Assembly (NCBI RefSeq): GCF_032460525.1 | Contig: NZ_CP135963.1 | Span: 1,054,001 to 1,118,000, forward strand | Source of the DNA: Geodermatophilus sp. DSM 44513 | GTDB taxonomy: Bacteria > Actinomycetota > Actinomycetes > Mycobacteriales > Geodermatophilaceae | Length of the DNA: 64,000 nucleotides | Direction of reading: 5' to 3' | Translations under genes and position numbers: made by a program | Notes under the pieces: generated by a model | Databases searched by the model: none | Seen by the model: only the letters and a program-made list of their open reading frames with translations | Told to the model about the DNA's origin: nothing | In this document: positions 17,138 through 26,660 of the stretch, piece by piece | Layout: every line of letters begins with the position of its first letter | Numbering within the stretch: position 1 is the stretch's first letter

Positions 17138-18960
17138 GCGCCCGCGACCTGGGCACCGTATCCCCGAGGGCCGACGTGGGCCGTGACCGGGCGGGAGGGC
17201 ACGTGGGACGACCGGGTGACCGCGAGCTGCCACTCGACGTCCGCCGGCGCCCCGACGCCCCCGACCGGTCCGCCGTCGTCGTGGAGGCCGTGCTGGACGC
17301 GCTGCCGTCACCGACCCTGCTCATCGACGCCGACGGCACCGTGCTGCTGTCCAACACCGCCTGGGACACCGCCGCCGACGCCCTCGGTGACGACCGGGTG
17401 CGCGTCGGGTTGGACGGCGACTACTTCGCGATGATCCGCCGGCTGGGCGGCGGGGGCAGCACGGCCGGCCTCATCGAGGGCCTGCGCGCGCTGTCCCGCG
17501 GCGAGCAGCCCTCGGTGCAGGCCGACTACGCCGTCGAGCTGCCCGGCGGCACGCACTGGATCCACCTGCAGGCCTCCCGCGTCGACCAGGCCGGCCAGGT
17601 CGTGGTCACCCACACCGACGTCACCTCCCGCGTCGCCGCCGAGCGCGCCTCGGACTGGCGGGCCCGGCACGACACCCTGACCGAGCTGCCCAACCGCGCC
17701 CACCTGCACGAGCTGATCGACACCGAGCTGCAGCAACCCGACCGCGGCCCGGTCTCGGTCCTCTTCCTGGACGTCGACGGCTTCAAGGACGTCAACGACT
17801 CCCTCGGCCACGACGCCGGCGATGCCCTGCTGCGCCAGATCGCCGGCCGGCTCACCGGCTCCACCCGCGCCGGGGACACCGTGGGCCGGCTCGGCGGGGA
17901 CGAGTTCGTGGTGCTGTGCCGCGACTGCGACACCGCCGGCGCGGAGACGCTGGCCGACCGCTGCCGCGCCAGCATCGACCGCCCCTTCGAGCTCGGCGGC
18001 CGGCTGGTACGCCTGGGGGTCAGCATCGGCATCGCCACCGCCGCCGGGTCCGGGTCCACCCGGCTGCGCTCGACCGACCTGGTCCGCGACGCCGACCTGG
18101 CCATGTACGCGGCCAAGGCGGCCGGTCGCAACCGGGTGCGGCTGTTCACCGCCGACCTGCGCGCCGCCGCCCAGCACAAGGCCACCGTCGCCACCGAGCT
18201 GCGCGAGGCGGTCGCCGACGGCCAGCTGGTGCTGCACTACCACCCGGTGCTGCACCTGCCCTCCGGTCGGTGGACCGGCGTGGAGGCGCTGGTCCGCTGG
18301 CAGCACCCGCGCCGCGGGCTGCTCGCACCGGCGGAGTTCCTGCCCACCGCCGCCCAGCACGACCTCATGACGCCGATCGCCCGCTGGGTGCTGCGCGCGG
18401 CCACCCGCCAGGCCGCGGCCTGGTCCGCGGCCGGGTTGAACCTGGTGACGTCGGTGAACATCAGCGCCCGCGACGTGGCCGCCGGCACGCTGGTCGCCGA
18501 CGTCCACGAGGCGCTGACGGAGTCCGGGCTGCCGCCGGAGCAGTTGGTCGTCGAGCTGGCCGAGCGGTCGGTGGCCGAGGACGTCGACCGCACCGCCGCG
18601 CAGTTCGCCGAACTGCGCCGGTCCGGGGTGGAGGTGTCCATCGACGACTTCGGCTGCGGCTTCTCCTCGCTGGGCCAGCTGGTCGCCATGCCCGCCGGCC
18701 TGCTGAAGATCGACCGCAGCCTGGTCGCCTACCCCCAGGGGCGGCGCAGCCAGGCGGCCGCGGCGATCGCCGCCGTGGTCGCGCTGGCCCGGGCCTGCGG
18801 CGTGCGCACCCTGGCCGAGGGCGTGGAGACCGCCGAGCAACTGGCGCTGGCCGCCGAGCTCGGCTGCACCTTCGCCCAGGGCTTCCACCTGGCCCGGCCG
18901 ATGCCGGCCGAGGAGCTCACCGGCTGGCTGACCGGGCGGGCGCTGTCCGCCGTCCGCTAG
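17134..18960 (+). CDS. PAS-GGDEF-EAL c-di-GMP turnover protein
   Basis: A 608-residue soluble protein. A PAS-like sensor domain (about 48-170), a diguanylate cyclase domain with intact GGDEF (254-258) and an EAL phosphodiesterase domain (EAL at 384-386, then [37 protein letters not shown]) are visible. An RxxD inhibitory site (245-248) sits five residues before GGDEF, suggesting product feedback. Both active sites look usable, so net activity cannot be predicted. It is coupled to cutA (ATGA overlap). No membrane helix is seen. c-di-GMP commonly controls pili and exopolysaccharide synthesis; the Tad and csl operons lie 7-12 kb upstream, but a functional link is only a guess. Confidence 0.9.
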   Translation: MSARDLGTVSPRADVGRDRAGGHVGRPGDRELPLDVRRRPDAPDRSAVVVEAVLDALPSPTLLIDADGTVLLSNTAWDTAADALGDDRVRVGLDGDYFAMIRRLGGGGSTAGLIEGLRALSRGEQPSVQADYAVELPGGTHWIHLQASRVDQAGQVVVTHTDVTSRVAAERASDWRARHDTLTELPNRAHLHELIDTELQQPDRGPVSVLFLDVDGFKDVNDSLGHDAGDALLRQIAGRLTGSTRAGDTVGRLGGDEFVVLCRDCDTAGAETLADRCRASIDRPFELGGRLVRLGVSIGIATAAGSGSTRLRSTDLVRDADLAMYAAKAAGRNRVRLFTADLRAAAQHKATVATELREAVADGQLVLHYHPVLHLPSGRWTGVEALVRWQHPRRGLLAPAEFLPTAAQHDLMTPIARWVLRAATRQAAAWSAAGLNLVTSVNISARDVAAGTLVADVHEALTESGLPPEQLVVELAERSVAEDVDRTAAQFAELRRSGVEVSIDDFGCGFSSLGQLVAMPAGLLKIDRSLVAYPQGRRSQAAAAIAAVVALARACGVRTLAEGVETAEQLALAAELGCTFAQGFHLARPMPAEELTGWLTGRALSAVR

Positions 18961-18968
18961 CCCTGCCG

Positions 18969-19256
18969 CTAGCCGGGCTCGCCCCGCGCCTTGCGCCGGG
19001 CCACGACCACCAGGTCGACGGCGGCCACCGCGGCCAGCGCCAGGATCACCACCGCCGGCCAGACCGGCAGGTCCGCGGCCAGCCACAGCAGGCCGGCGCC
19101 CAGGCAGAACACCAGCCCGAAGGCGGCCAGCACCAGGCGGAGGGTCAGCGCCGACCGGGCCGGTGCGGCACCACCGATGCCGGCCGTCGGGTCGTGGTGG
19201 TCGGGCAGGCCGCGCGCGTACTCCTCGCGGCTGCGCCGTCGACGGGCGTCACTCAC
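18969..19256 (-). CDS. small hypothetical membrane protein
   Basis: About 95 residues from the GTG at 19256, which begins [22 protein letters not shown]; an in-frame GTG at 19280 would add eight residues. Two hydrophobic helices (roughly residues 40-60 and 66-85) follow a basic, Arg-rich N-terminus, and the C-terminus is again basic. It resembles a small family found next to housekeeping genes in actinobacteria, but no function is known to me. It is convergent with the GGDEF-EAL gene and divergent from prfB. Confidence 0.62.
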   Translation of the reverse strand: MSDARRRRSREEYARGLPDHHDPTAGIGGAAPARSALTLRLVLAAFGLVFCLGAGLLWLAADLPVWPAVVILALAAVAAVDLVVVARRKARGEPG

Positions 19257-19301
19257 CCGCTCCTGCCTACCCACGGCCACGGCGCACTACCCTGGCCAGA
19301 C

Positions 19302-20402
19302 GTGGCCGCTGACTTCTCCGTCGTGCTCGACGAGCTGAACACCACCCTGGCCTCGATCGAAGCGGTCCTGGACGTGGACCGGATGCGCCGCGAGGTCGCC
19401 GAGCTGGAGCAGCAGGCCGCCGCGCCCGACCTGTGGGACGACGTCGAGGCCGCCCAGGCGCTCACCTCCAAGCTGTCCTACCTGCAGGGCGACCTGCGCC
19501 GGGTCGAGGAGCTGCGCAGCCGCCTGGACGACGTCGGGCTGCTGCACGAGATGGCCGCCGAGGAGGGCGACGAGGCCACCACCGCCGAGGCCGAGCGGGA
19601 GCTGGCGGCGCTGCGCACGGTCATCGACGAGCTCGAGGTGCGCACTCTGCTGTCCGGGGAGTACGACTCCCGCGAGGCGCTGGTGACCATCCGGTCGGAG
19701 GCCGGTGGCGTCGACGCCGCCGACTTCGCCGAGATGCTCATGCGGATGTACCTGCGCTGGGCCGAGCGGCACAGGTACCCGGTGGAGACCTACGACGTCA
19801 GCTACGCGGAGGAGGCCGGCATCAAGTCCGCGACCTTCGCGGTCAAGCACCCCTATGCCTACGGCACGCTGTCGGTCGAGCAGGGCACCCACCGGCTGGT
19901 GCGCATCTCGCCGTTCGACAACCAGGGACGCCGGCAGACCTCCTTCGCCGGTGTCGAGGTGCTGCCGGTCGTCGAGCAGACCGACCACGTCGACATCCCG
20001 GAGAACGAGATCCGGATCGACGTCTTCCGCTCCAGCGGTCCCGGCGGGCAGAGCGTGAACACCACCGACTCCGCCGTCCGGATCACCCACCTGCCCACCG
20101 GCATCGTGGTGTCCTGCCAGAACGAGAAGAGCCAGATCCAGAACCGGGCGGCGGCCATGCGGGTGCTGCAGGCGCGGCTGCTGGCCCGGCGGCAGGAGGA
20201 GCAGCGCGCGGAGATGGACGCGCTCAAGGGCGAGGGCGGCAGCAGCTGGGGCAACCAGATGCGCTCCTACGTGCTGCACCCCTACCAGATGGTCAAGGAC
20301 CTGCGCACCGAGCAGGAGACCGGCAACACGACCGCCGTCCTCGACGGCGACATCGACGGCTTCATCGAGGCCGGGATCCGGTGGCGCCGGCAGCAGGAGT
20401 AG
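19302..20402 (+). CDS. prfB: peptide chain release factor 2
   Basis: A 366-residue class I release factor. SPF (203-205, RISPFDNQ) is the stop-codon recognition tripeptide of RF2 (UGA/UAA), and GPGGQSVN (GGQ at 248-250) is the peptidyl-tRNA hydrolysis loop. GTG 19302 gives the expected N-terminus. The frame is continuous, with no internal UGA, so the programmed frameshift used for autoregulation in many bacteria is absent. An 8-bp-stem hairpin follows the stop. Its position upstream of ftsE-ftsX-smpB is the standard actinobacterial order. Confidence 0.96.
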   Translation: MAADFSVVLDELNTTLASIEAVLDVDRMRREVAELEQQAAAPDLWDDVEAAQALTSKLSYLQGDLRRVEELRSRLDDVGLLHEMAAEEGDEATTAEAERELAALRTVIDELEVRTLLSGEYDSREALVTIRSEAGGVDAADFAEMLMRMYLRWAERHRYPVETYDVSYAEEAGIKSATFAVKHPYAYGTLSVEQGTHRLVRISPFDNQGRRQTSFAGVEVLPVVEQTDHVDIPENEIRIDVFRSSGPGGQSVNTTDSAVRITHLPTGIVVSCQNEKSQIQNRAAAMRVLQARLLARRQEEQRAEMDALKGEGGSSWGNQMRSYVLHPYQMVKDLRTEQETGNTTAVLDGDIDGFIEAGIRWRRQQE

Positions 20403-20414
20403 GCGACGGCCCCG

Positions 20415-20433
20415 ACGGGACCAGCGGTCCCGT
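20415..20433 (+). terminator. hairpin after prfB
   Basis: Perfect 8-bp stem ACGGGACC / GGTCCCGT with a 3-base loop, 12 bases after the prfB stop. No clear T-run follows, as is usual in high-GC actinobacteria. Confidence 0.5.
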
Positions 20434-20581
20434 TCGTCACACCCGTCGCACGCCGGGACGGCGGGTGCGTCACGCTGGACGACGGGCGTCCTGCGCCTCC
20501 GGAGGGGTCGTTCCGCTCCGTCGGCGGACGACCGCGTGTGACACTCCGGTCTCCCGGGTTCGAGAGGTACCGTGGCACCCC

Positions 20582-21271
20582 GTGATCGAACTGCAACACG
20601 TCACCAAGCTCTACCCGGCGAGCTCGCGGCCGGCCCTCGACGACGTGTCCACGGAGATCGACAAGGGTGAGTTCGTCTTCCTGATCGGCTCGTCCGGCTC
20701 GGGCAAGTCCACCTTCCTGCGGCTGCTGCTCAAGGAGGACGACCCGACCCGCGGCACCGTGGTCGTCAACGGCAAGACGCTCAACACGATGAGCAAGTGG
20801 CAGGTGCCCAAGCTGCGGCGCACCATCGGCTGCGTCTTCCAGGACTTCCGCCTGCTGCGCAACCGCACCGTCGCCCAGAACGTGGCGTTCGCCCTCGAGG
20901 TCATCAACAAGCCGCAGCGCACGATCAAGCGGGTCGTCCCCGAGGTGCTGGAGATGGTCGGCCTGGAGGGCAAGGGCGCCCGGCTGCCCGGCGAGCTCTC
21001 CGGTGGCGAGCAGCAGCGGGTGGCCATCGCCCGCGCGTTCGTCAACCGCCCGCTGGTGCTGCTTGCCGACGAGCCCACCGGGAACCTCGACCCGGACACC
21101 AGCGAGGGCATCATGCTGCTGCTGGAGCGGATCAACCGCACCGGCACGACCGTGGTGATGGCCACGCACGACTACCACATCGTCGACTCGATGCGCCGCC
21201 GCGTGATTGAGCTCAACGGGGGCGCGCTCACCCGCGACCAGTCGCGCGGCGTCTACGGGGTCGGCCGCTGA
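20582..21271 (+). CDS. ftsE: cell-division ATP-binding protein FtsE
   Basis: A 229-residue ABC ATPase. Walker [10 protein letters not shown] is at 36-44; the signature [14 protein letters not shown] and Walker B region [11 protein letters not shown] are intact, with the switch His in MATHDYH. It pairs with FtsX, 44 bp downstream. FtsEX transmits ATP hydrolysis across the membrane to activate a periplasmic or wall NlpC/P60 or M23 hydrolase at division. GTG 20582 is the start. Confidence 0.95.
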   Translation: MIELQHVTKLYPASSRPALDDVSTEIDKGEFVFLIGSSGSGKSTFLRLLLKEDDPTRGTVVVNGKTLNTMSKWQVPKLRRTIGCVFQDFRLLRNRTVAQNVAFALEVINKPQRTIKRVVPEVLEMVGLEGKGARLPGELSGGEQQRVAIARAFVNRPLVLLADEPTGNLDPDTSEGIMLLLERINRTGTTVVMATHDYHIVDSMRRRVIELNGGALTRDQSRGVYGVGR

Positions 21272-21315
21272 CCCGGCGTCCCGCCCCACCTGCCTGACCT
21301 CACGACAGGGAACCC

Positions 21316-22200
21316 ATGCGCGTCAACTTCGTCCTCTCCGAGGTGGCCACCGGGCTGCGTCGCAACCTGACCATGACGGTCGCGATGGTCCTGACCACCG
21401 CCATCTCCCTCGGCCTCATGGGCACCGGCCTGCTGATCGCCGGGATGATCTCCGACATGAAGGAGATCTACTACGACAAGGTGCAGGTCTCCGTCTTCCT
21501 GGCCGACGACGTCACCGACGAGCAGCGCTCGGCCATCGAGCAGCAGCTGGCCGGCTCACCGGAGGTGGCCGGCTACATCTACGAGTCCAAGGACGAGGCC
21601 TACGCCCGGTTCCAGCAGCAGTTCAGCCAGCAGCCGGAGCTGGTGCAGAACACCCCGGCCGACGCGCTGCCGGAGAGCTTCCGCGTCGAGCTGGTCAACC
21701 CCGAGCGCTACGCGGTCGTCGCCGCGGAGTTCCCGAACGGGCAGAACGGCGTGGACCAGGTGCGCGACGAGGGGGACTTCCTCGACCGGCTGTTCAGCCT
21801 GCTCAACGGCGCCCGCAACGCCACGATCGCCGTCGCCGTCGTCCAGGCGCTCGCCGCCCTGCTGCTGATCTCCAACACCATCCAGCTGGCCGCCTTCAAC
21901 CGGCGCAACGAGACCAGCATCATGCGGCTGGTCGGCGCCTCCCGCTGGTACACCCAGCTGCCGTTCATCCTCGAGGCCGCGCTGGCCGGCCTGATCGGCG
22001 CGCTGCTGGCCATCGGCGGGCTGGTGGTGACCAAGCTGCTGTTCGTGGACAAGACCCTGGCCGGGCCGATCCGCGCCGGCATCATCCCGCCGGTCGACTG
22101 GGGGGCCATCGCCGTCATCAGCCCGGTCATCGCCGCCGCCGGCGTGGGCCTGGCCGGCATCGCCGCCTACGTCACCCTGCGGCTGTACGTGAGGCTCTGA
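21316..22200 (+). CDS. ftsX: cell-division membrane protein FtsX
   Basis: A 294-residue FtsX: a short cytoplasmic N-terminus, TM1 (about 16-42), an extracellular domain (about 45-165) and three C-terminal helices including ALAALLLISNTIQLAAFNRR and the conserved ETSIMRLVGASRWY loop. It forms the membrane half of FtsEX and contacts the cell-wall hydrolase through its large external loop. A ribosome site (CAGGGAA) precedes the ATG. It is coupled in an operon with ftsE. Confidence 0.95.
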   Translation: MRVNFVLSEVATGLRRNLTMTVAMVLTTAISLGLMGTGLLIAGMISDMKEIYYDKVQVSVFLADDVTDEQRSAIEQQLAGSPEVAGYIYESKDEAYARFQQQFSQQPELVQNTPADALPESFRVELVNPERYAVVAAEFPNGQNGVDQVRDEGDFLDRLFSLLNGARNATIAVAVVQALAALLLISNTIQLAAFNRRNETSIMRLVGASRWYTQLPFILEAALAGLIGALLAIGGLVVTKLLFVDKTLAGPIRAGIIPPVDWGAIAVISPVIAAAGVGLAGIAAYVTLRLYVRL

Positions 22201-22337
22201 CACTGCGGTCCTACCGGACCGCACCGCGGCCACGTGCCGTCCCCCGGTGTCGCTGAGCCCCACCGTCGGACGCGCCGGGAGCCCTCCGGGCCCCGCGCCG
22301 CGTCCGACACCGCGCTGCGCGCGGCTAACCTCAAGCC

Positions 22338-22814
22338 ATGCCGCGGGAGCAGGGGCGCAAGTTCATCGCCCAGAACAAGAAGGCGCGGCACGACTACTCG
22401 ATCCTCGACACCTTCGAGGTGGGCCTGGTGCTCACCGGCACCGAGGTGAAGAGCCTGCGGGCCGGCCGCGCCTCCCTCGTCGACGGGTTCGCCACGGTCG
22501 ACGGCGGCGAGGTGTGGCTGCAGCACGTGCACATCCCCGAGTACACCGAGGGCACCTGGACCAACCACGCCCCGCGCCGCAAGCGCAAGGTGCTCATGCA
22601 CCGCGCCGAGATCGACAAGCTCATCGGCAAGACCAAGGAGGGCGGCCTGACCCTCGTGCCGCTCGACCTGTACTTCAAGGACGGCAAGGTCAAGGCCACC
22701 CTGGCGCTGGCCAAGGGCAAGAAGTCCTACGACAAGCGGCACGACCTCGCCGAGCGCGACGCGCGGCGGGAGATCCAGAAGGTCTTCGGGCGGTACGTGA
22801 AGGGACGGCGGTAG
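22338..22814 (+). CDS. smpB: SsrA-binding protein SmpB
   Basis: A 158-residue SmpB with the beta-barrel motifs [28 protein letters not shown] and YTEGTWTNH, and the basic C-terminal tail [22 protein letters not shown] that folds in the decoding centre. SmpB delivers tmRNA to stalled ribosomes; the tmRNA gene is in this window at 31128-31499, about 8.3 kb away rather than adjacent. Its stop overlaps the following GTG by one base. Confidence 0.96.
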   Translation: MPREQGRKFIAQNKKARHDYSILDTFEVGLVLTGTEVKSLRAGRASLVDGFATVDGGEVWLQHVHIPEYTEGTWTNHAPRRKRKVLMHRAEIDKLIGKTKEGGLTLVPLDLYFKDGKVKATLALAKGKKSYDKRHDLAERDARREIQKVFGRYVKGRR

Positions 22815-23737
22815 TGCGGGGCGTGGCCTATGAGGAGTTCGGGGGCCCGGAGGTCCTGACCCTGCGCACGGACCTGCCCGACCCGCCGGTCGGCCCGGAC
22901 ACCGTGCTGGTCCGGGTGCACGCCGCCGGGGTCAACCCGGTCGACGGGAAGATCCGCGACGGCGCGCTGGCCGGCGCGTTCCCGCACCACTTCCCGATCG
23001 TGCCCGGCTGGGACGTCGCCGGGGTGGTGGAGGCCGCCGGCCCGGCAGTCACCGCCTTCGCCGCCGGCGACGAGGTGTGCGGCTACGTGCGCCGCGACGA
23101 CGTCCAGTGGGGGACGACGGCGGAGCTGGTGCCCGCGCCGCAGCGCTGCCTGGCGCACAAGCCCGCGTCGCTGTCCTTCGCCGAGGCGGCCGGGTTGCCG
23201 CTGGCCGGGCTGACCGCCTACCAGGCGCTCACCGAGGCGCTCGAGGTCGGCGAGGGCGACCGGGTGCTGGTGCACCGGGCCGCCGGCGGGGTGGGCTTCT
23301 CCGCCGTGCAGATCGCCGTCGCGCTCGGCGCGCACGTCATCGGCACCGCCAGCCCGCGCAACCACGGCTTCCTGCGCGACGCCGGGGTGGCCGAGGTGTT
23401 CGACTACGCCGCCGGGCCGCTCAGCCGGCAGCTGTCCGAGCCGGTGGACGCCGTCCTGGACCTGGTCGGCGGCGACACCCTGGCCGACGCGCCGGAGCAG
23501 GTCCGCGACCGTGCCCGGATCGCCTCCGTCGTCGACCCGGCGGTCAACGGGATGGGCGGCCGGTACGTGTTCGTCCGCCCCGAGCACGAGCACCTCGAGG
23601 AGCTGGGCCGGATGGCCGACGCCGGGCAGCTGCGGGTGCCGGTCGCCCGTGCCTTCCCGCTGGAGCAGGTGCGCGAGGCGCAGGAGCTCGTGGCCGGCGG
23701 GCACGTGCGCGGCAAGGTCGTCGTCACCCTGCTGTGA
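22814..23737 (+). CDS. zinc-independent NADPH:quinone reductase-like MDR protein
   Basis: A 307-residue medium-chain dehydrogenase/reductase. An N-terminal GroES-like fold (AYEEFGGPEVL, HAAGVNPVDGKIRDG) and a Rossmann domain with VLVHRAAGGVGFSAVQIAVALGA are present; the catalytic and structural zinc Cys clusters are absent, which fits the quinone oxidoreductase branch. GTG 22814 overlaps the smpB stop, and the stop overlaps the next gene (GTGA), so it lies in a coupled run that ends at 25049. Substrate unknown. Confidence 0.85.
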   Translation: MRGVAYEEFGGPEVLTLRTDLPDPPVGPDTVLVRVHAAGVNPVDGKIRDGALAGAFPHHFPIVPGWDVAGVVEAAGPAVTAFAAGDEVCGYVRRDDVQWGTTAELVPAPQRCLAHKPASLSFAEAAGLPLAGLTAYQALTEALEVGEGDRVLVHRAAGGVGFSAVQIAVALGAHVIGTASPRNHGFLRDAGVAEVFDYAAGPLSRQLSEPVDAVLDLVGGDTLADAPEQVRDRARIASVVDPAVNGMGGRYVFVRPEHEHLEELGRMADAGQLRVPVARAFPLEQVREAQELVAGGHVRGKVVVTLL

Positions 23738-24636
23738 CGGGACGACGGATCGAGCCGCCGGCCGACGACGCCGACGTCCCCCGGTACTGGCGCGCCCTCG
23801 GCCTGCCCGGGCTGGTCGACGTGCACGTGCACTTCCTGCCGCCGCGGGTGCAGGAGAAGGTGTGGGCGTACTTCGCCGCCGGTGAGCAGAACTACGGCGC
23901 GGCCTGGCCCGTGCACTACCCGCTGCCGGAGGAGCAGCGGGTCGCGGTGCTCGACCGGCTCGGCGTCCGGGCGTTCCCGACGCTGCCCTACCCGCACAAG
24001 CCGGGCATGGCCGGCTGGCTCAACGAGTGGTCGGCCGCGTTCGCCGCCGCGCACCCGCAGGTGCTGCGGTCGGCCACCTTCTACCCCGAGCCGGAGGCGC
24101 CGGCCCACGTCGAGGCGGCCCTGGCGGCGGGGGTGCGGGTGTTCAAGGTGCACGTGCAGGTCGGCCGGTTCGACCCGCGCGACGCGCTGCTCGCCCCGGT
24201 GTGGGCGCGGCTGGAGGAGGCCGGCACCCCGGTGGTCATCCACTGCGGCTCCGGACCGCTGCGCGGGGAGCACACCGGACCGGTGCCGATGACCGGGCTG
24301 CTGGAGCGCCACCCCCGGCTGCAGCTGGTCATCGCCCACCTCGGCATGCCCGAGTACGCGGACTTCCTCGACCTGGCCGGGCGGTACGAGCGGGTGCACC
24401 TGGACACCACCATGTTCGCCACCGACTTCGTCGAGCGGCTGATGCCCTTCGACCCGGCGCTGCGGCCGCGGCTGACCGCGCTGCGGGACAAGGTGCTGCT
24501 CGGCAGCGACTTCCCGTCCATCCCCTACCCCTACGCCCACCAGCTGGCCGCGCTGGACCGGCTGGACCTGGGGGAGGAGTGGCTGCGCGCGGTGCTGTGG
24601 CACAACGGCGCCCGGCTGTTCGGGGTGGCGGCGTGA
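23734..24636 (+). CDS. amidohydrolase-2 family metal-dependent hydrolase
   Basis: A 300-residue TIM-barrel hydrolase. DVHVHF (metal-binding HxH) is near residue 30, followed by VFKVHVQVG, VVIHCGSGP, LVIAHLGMPEYADF and the late catalytic Asp in LLGSDFPSIPYPY. This layout matches the Amidohydro_2 family (ACMSD/uronate-type and decarboxylase relatives). Coupled by four-base overlaps to the MDR gene before and the VOC gene after. The reaction cannot be predicted more closely. Confidence 0.83.
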   Translation: MTGRRIEPPADDADVPRYWRALGLPGLVDVHVHFLPPRVQEKVWAYFAAGEQNYGAAWPVHYPLPEEQRVAVLDRLGVRAFPTLPYPHKPGMAGWLNEWSAAFAAAHPQVLRSATFYPEPEAPAHVEAALAAGVRVFKVHVQVGRFDPRDALLAPVWARLEEAGTPVVIHCGSGPLRGEHTGPVPMTGLLERHPRLQLVIAHLGMPEYADFLDLAGRYERVHLDTTMFATDFVERLMPFDPALRPRLTALRDKVLLGSDFPSIPYPYAHQLAALDRLDLGEEWLRAVLWHNGARLFGVAA

Positions 24637-25049
24637 TCCCCGGCATCCGGCTGACTGCCGCTGTCCTCGGCACGCCGGACCCGCGCGGCCTGGCCCGCTT
24701 CTACCAGCGGCTGCTCGGCTGGCCGATCCGCGACGACGAGCCGGAGTGGGCGACCCTGCGCCCGGCGGACGGCAGCACCGGCCTGTCCTTCCAACTGGAG
24801 CGCGAGCACGTCCCCCCGGTGTGGCCTCCCGAGCCGGGCACCCAGCAGATGCAGACCCACCTCGACCTACAGGTCGAGGACCTGGCCGCGGCCGGCGCGG
24901 CCGCCGAGGAGGCCGGTGCCCGGCTCCTGGGCGCCCACACCGAGCCGCACGAGGAGGTGCGGGTCTACGCCGACCCCGCCGGGCACCCGTTCTGCCTGTT
25001 CGTCCGGGTGGGCGCGGGACCGTCGCGGCAGGAGCAGCCGGACGCCTGA
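24633..25049 (+). CDS. VOC (glyoxalase/bleomycin-resistance) family protein
   Basis: A 138-residue vicinal-oxygen-chelate protein of two beta-alpha-beta-beta-beta modules: first module with TPDPRGLARFYQRLLGW, second with QTHLDLQVEDLAAAGAAAEEAGARL and the ending YADPAGHPFCLF. Such proteins include lyases, dioxygenases and antibiotic-binding proteins. GTG 24633 overlaps the amidohydrolase stop. Function beyond the fold is unknown. Confidence 0.85.
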   Translation: MIPGIRLTAAVLGTPDPRGLARFYQRLLGWPIRDDEPEWATLRPADGSTGLSFQLEREHVPPVWPPEPGTQQMQTHLDLQVEDLAAAGAAAEEAGARLLGAHTEPHEEVRVYADPAGHPFCLFVRVGAGPSRQEQPDA

Positions 25050-25146
25050 CGCGGCGGGTGGTGGCAGGGCCTTCGGCCACTGGACCGGCGTGCCGCCCCG
25101 GGTGTGTCCTGGGACGGATCCGCCGTCTCGCCGGGGAGGTCCGCAG

Positions 25147-26565
25147 ATGACCCGGACAGCTGTCGCACGCACACCGGACACGGGTCACGCGGTCGTCGTC
25201 GGCGCCGGCATGGCCGGCCTGCTGGCCGCCGCCGTGCTGGCGGACCACGTCGACCGGGTGACCGTCGTCGAGCGCGACCGGCTGCCGGACGGCGCGCAGC
25301 CCCGCCGGGGGGTGCCCCAGGGGTGGCAGGTGCACGCCCTGCTCGCCCGCGGCCTGGTGGGCCTGGAGCGGGTCTTCCCCGGTTTCGGGCAGGACCTGCA
25401 GGACGCCGGCGCCGTCCCGGTCCGCCTCCCGGGGGACGTGCTCGTCCTCGGCCGGGCCGGGTGGATCGACCGGCGCGCACCCGGGTGGCTGTCGCTGTCG
25501 GCCAGCCGGCCGCTCATCGAGGCGACGGTGCGCCGGCGGCTGCTGGAGCTGCCCGGGGTGAGCATCGTGGACGGCTGCAGGGTCACCGCGCTCCGCGCCT
25601 GCGACGACGGCCGGGCGGTCCGCGGGGTGGTGCTGCGCGGGGACGGCGGCGCGGCCACCGTCGACGCCGACCTGGTCGTCGACGCCTCCGGCCGGGGGAC
25701 GCGGACCCCGACCTGGCTGGCCGGGCTCGGGGGTCCGGTGCCAGAGCGGACGACGGTGGACGCCCGCATCACCTACGCCAGCCGCTTCTACCGCACCCCC
25801 GACGGCTCCACCGCCGACTGGAAGGGGTTGATCATCTTCGGTGACCGCGCGGACAACCCACGGACCGGCTACCTCTACCCGGTCGAGGGCGGCCGGTGGG
25901 TCGTGGGGCTCATCGGCGCCCGCGGGGTGCACGCGGCGGCCGACCACGCCGGCTTCACCGCCTACGCGCGCAGCCTGCGGTCCCCGGTCCTCGCCGAGGC
26001 CATCGCCACCGCGGAGCCGGTCAGCGACGTGCACCTGCACCGCGGCACGAGCAACCGGCGGTGGCACTACGAGCGCCTGCGCCGCTGGCCCGAGCGCCTG
26101 GTGGTGCTCGGCGACGCGGCCTGTGCGTTCGACCCGGTGTACGGCCAGGGCATGAGCAGCGCCGTCGTCGCGGCCGAGCTCCTGGACGCGTCCCTGCGCA
26201 GCCGGCGGAACCGGGGCGACCTGGGCGGTCTGGGCGGTCGCTTCCAGCGGCAGCTGGCGCGTCGGCTGGCGGAGCCGTGGCTGTTCGCCGTCGGCGAGGA
26301 CCTGCGGTTCCCCGGCACCACCGGCGGCCGCACCGGACCGCTGCGGCGCACCCTGCACCGGTACCAGGACCGACTGGAGGTGGCCGCCACGTACGACCCG
26401 GTGGTCACCGACGTCTACGTCCGGGCGCTCGGCATGCTCGAGCGGCCCACGGCGCTGCTCCGCCCGCACCTCGTCCTGGCCGCCGCCCGGAGCCGGCCGA
26501 GCCGCGGGGAGGGTCCGCCCGGCCCGGTGCCGGTGGCCCGTGCTGCTGGTACGAGATCCGCCTGA
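25147..26565 (+). CDS. FAD-dependent oxidoreductase
   Basis: A 472-residue flavoprotein of the PHBH/geranylgeranyl-reductase-like group. The N-terminal dinucleotide-binding motif VVVGAGMAGLLAAAVLA (19-35) leads to VVERD; the second FAD motif GDAACAFDPVYGQGMSSA lies near residue 325. The ATG at 25147 follows a GGGGAGG ribosome site. Neighbours give no pathway. It could be a monooxygenase or a reductase. Confidence 0.84.
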   Translation: MTRTAVARTPDTGHAVVVGAGMAGLLAAAVLADHVDRVTVVERDRLPDGAQPRRGVPQGWQVHALLARGLVGLERVFPGFGQDLQDAGAVPVRLPGDVLVLGRAGWIDRRAPGWLSLSASRPLIEATVRRRLLELPGVSIVDGCRVTALRACDDGRAVRGVVLRGDGGAATVDADLVVDASGRGTRTPTWLAGLGGPVPERTTVDARITYASRFYRTPDGSTADWKGLIIFGDRADNPRTGYLYPVEGGRWVVGLIGARGVHAAADHAGFTAYARSLRSPVLAEAIATAEPVSDVHLHRGTSNRRWHYERLRRWPERLVVLGDAACAFDPVYGQGMSSAVVAAELLDASLRSRRNRGDLGGLGGRFQRQLARRLAEPWLFAVGEDLRFPGTTGGRTGPLRRTLHRYQDRLEVAATYDPVVTDVYVRALGMLERPTALLRPHLVLAAARSRPSRGEGPPGPVPVARAAGTRSA

Positions 26566-26660
26566 GGAGGCGCACGGCGTGCCGGGAGGGACCCTTGCGT
26601 GGACCCCCGGGCCCGGAACCCGGTCGACCGCACCGGCCGCCGTCCCTACGCTGCCGACCC

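Noticed and set aside
23404..26469. A 1021-residue minus-strand frame across the MDR-VOC-FAD genes
   Set aside because: It is antisense to five supported genes and is compositionally biased.
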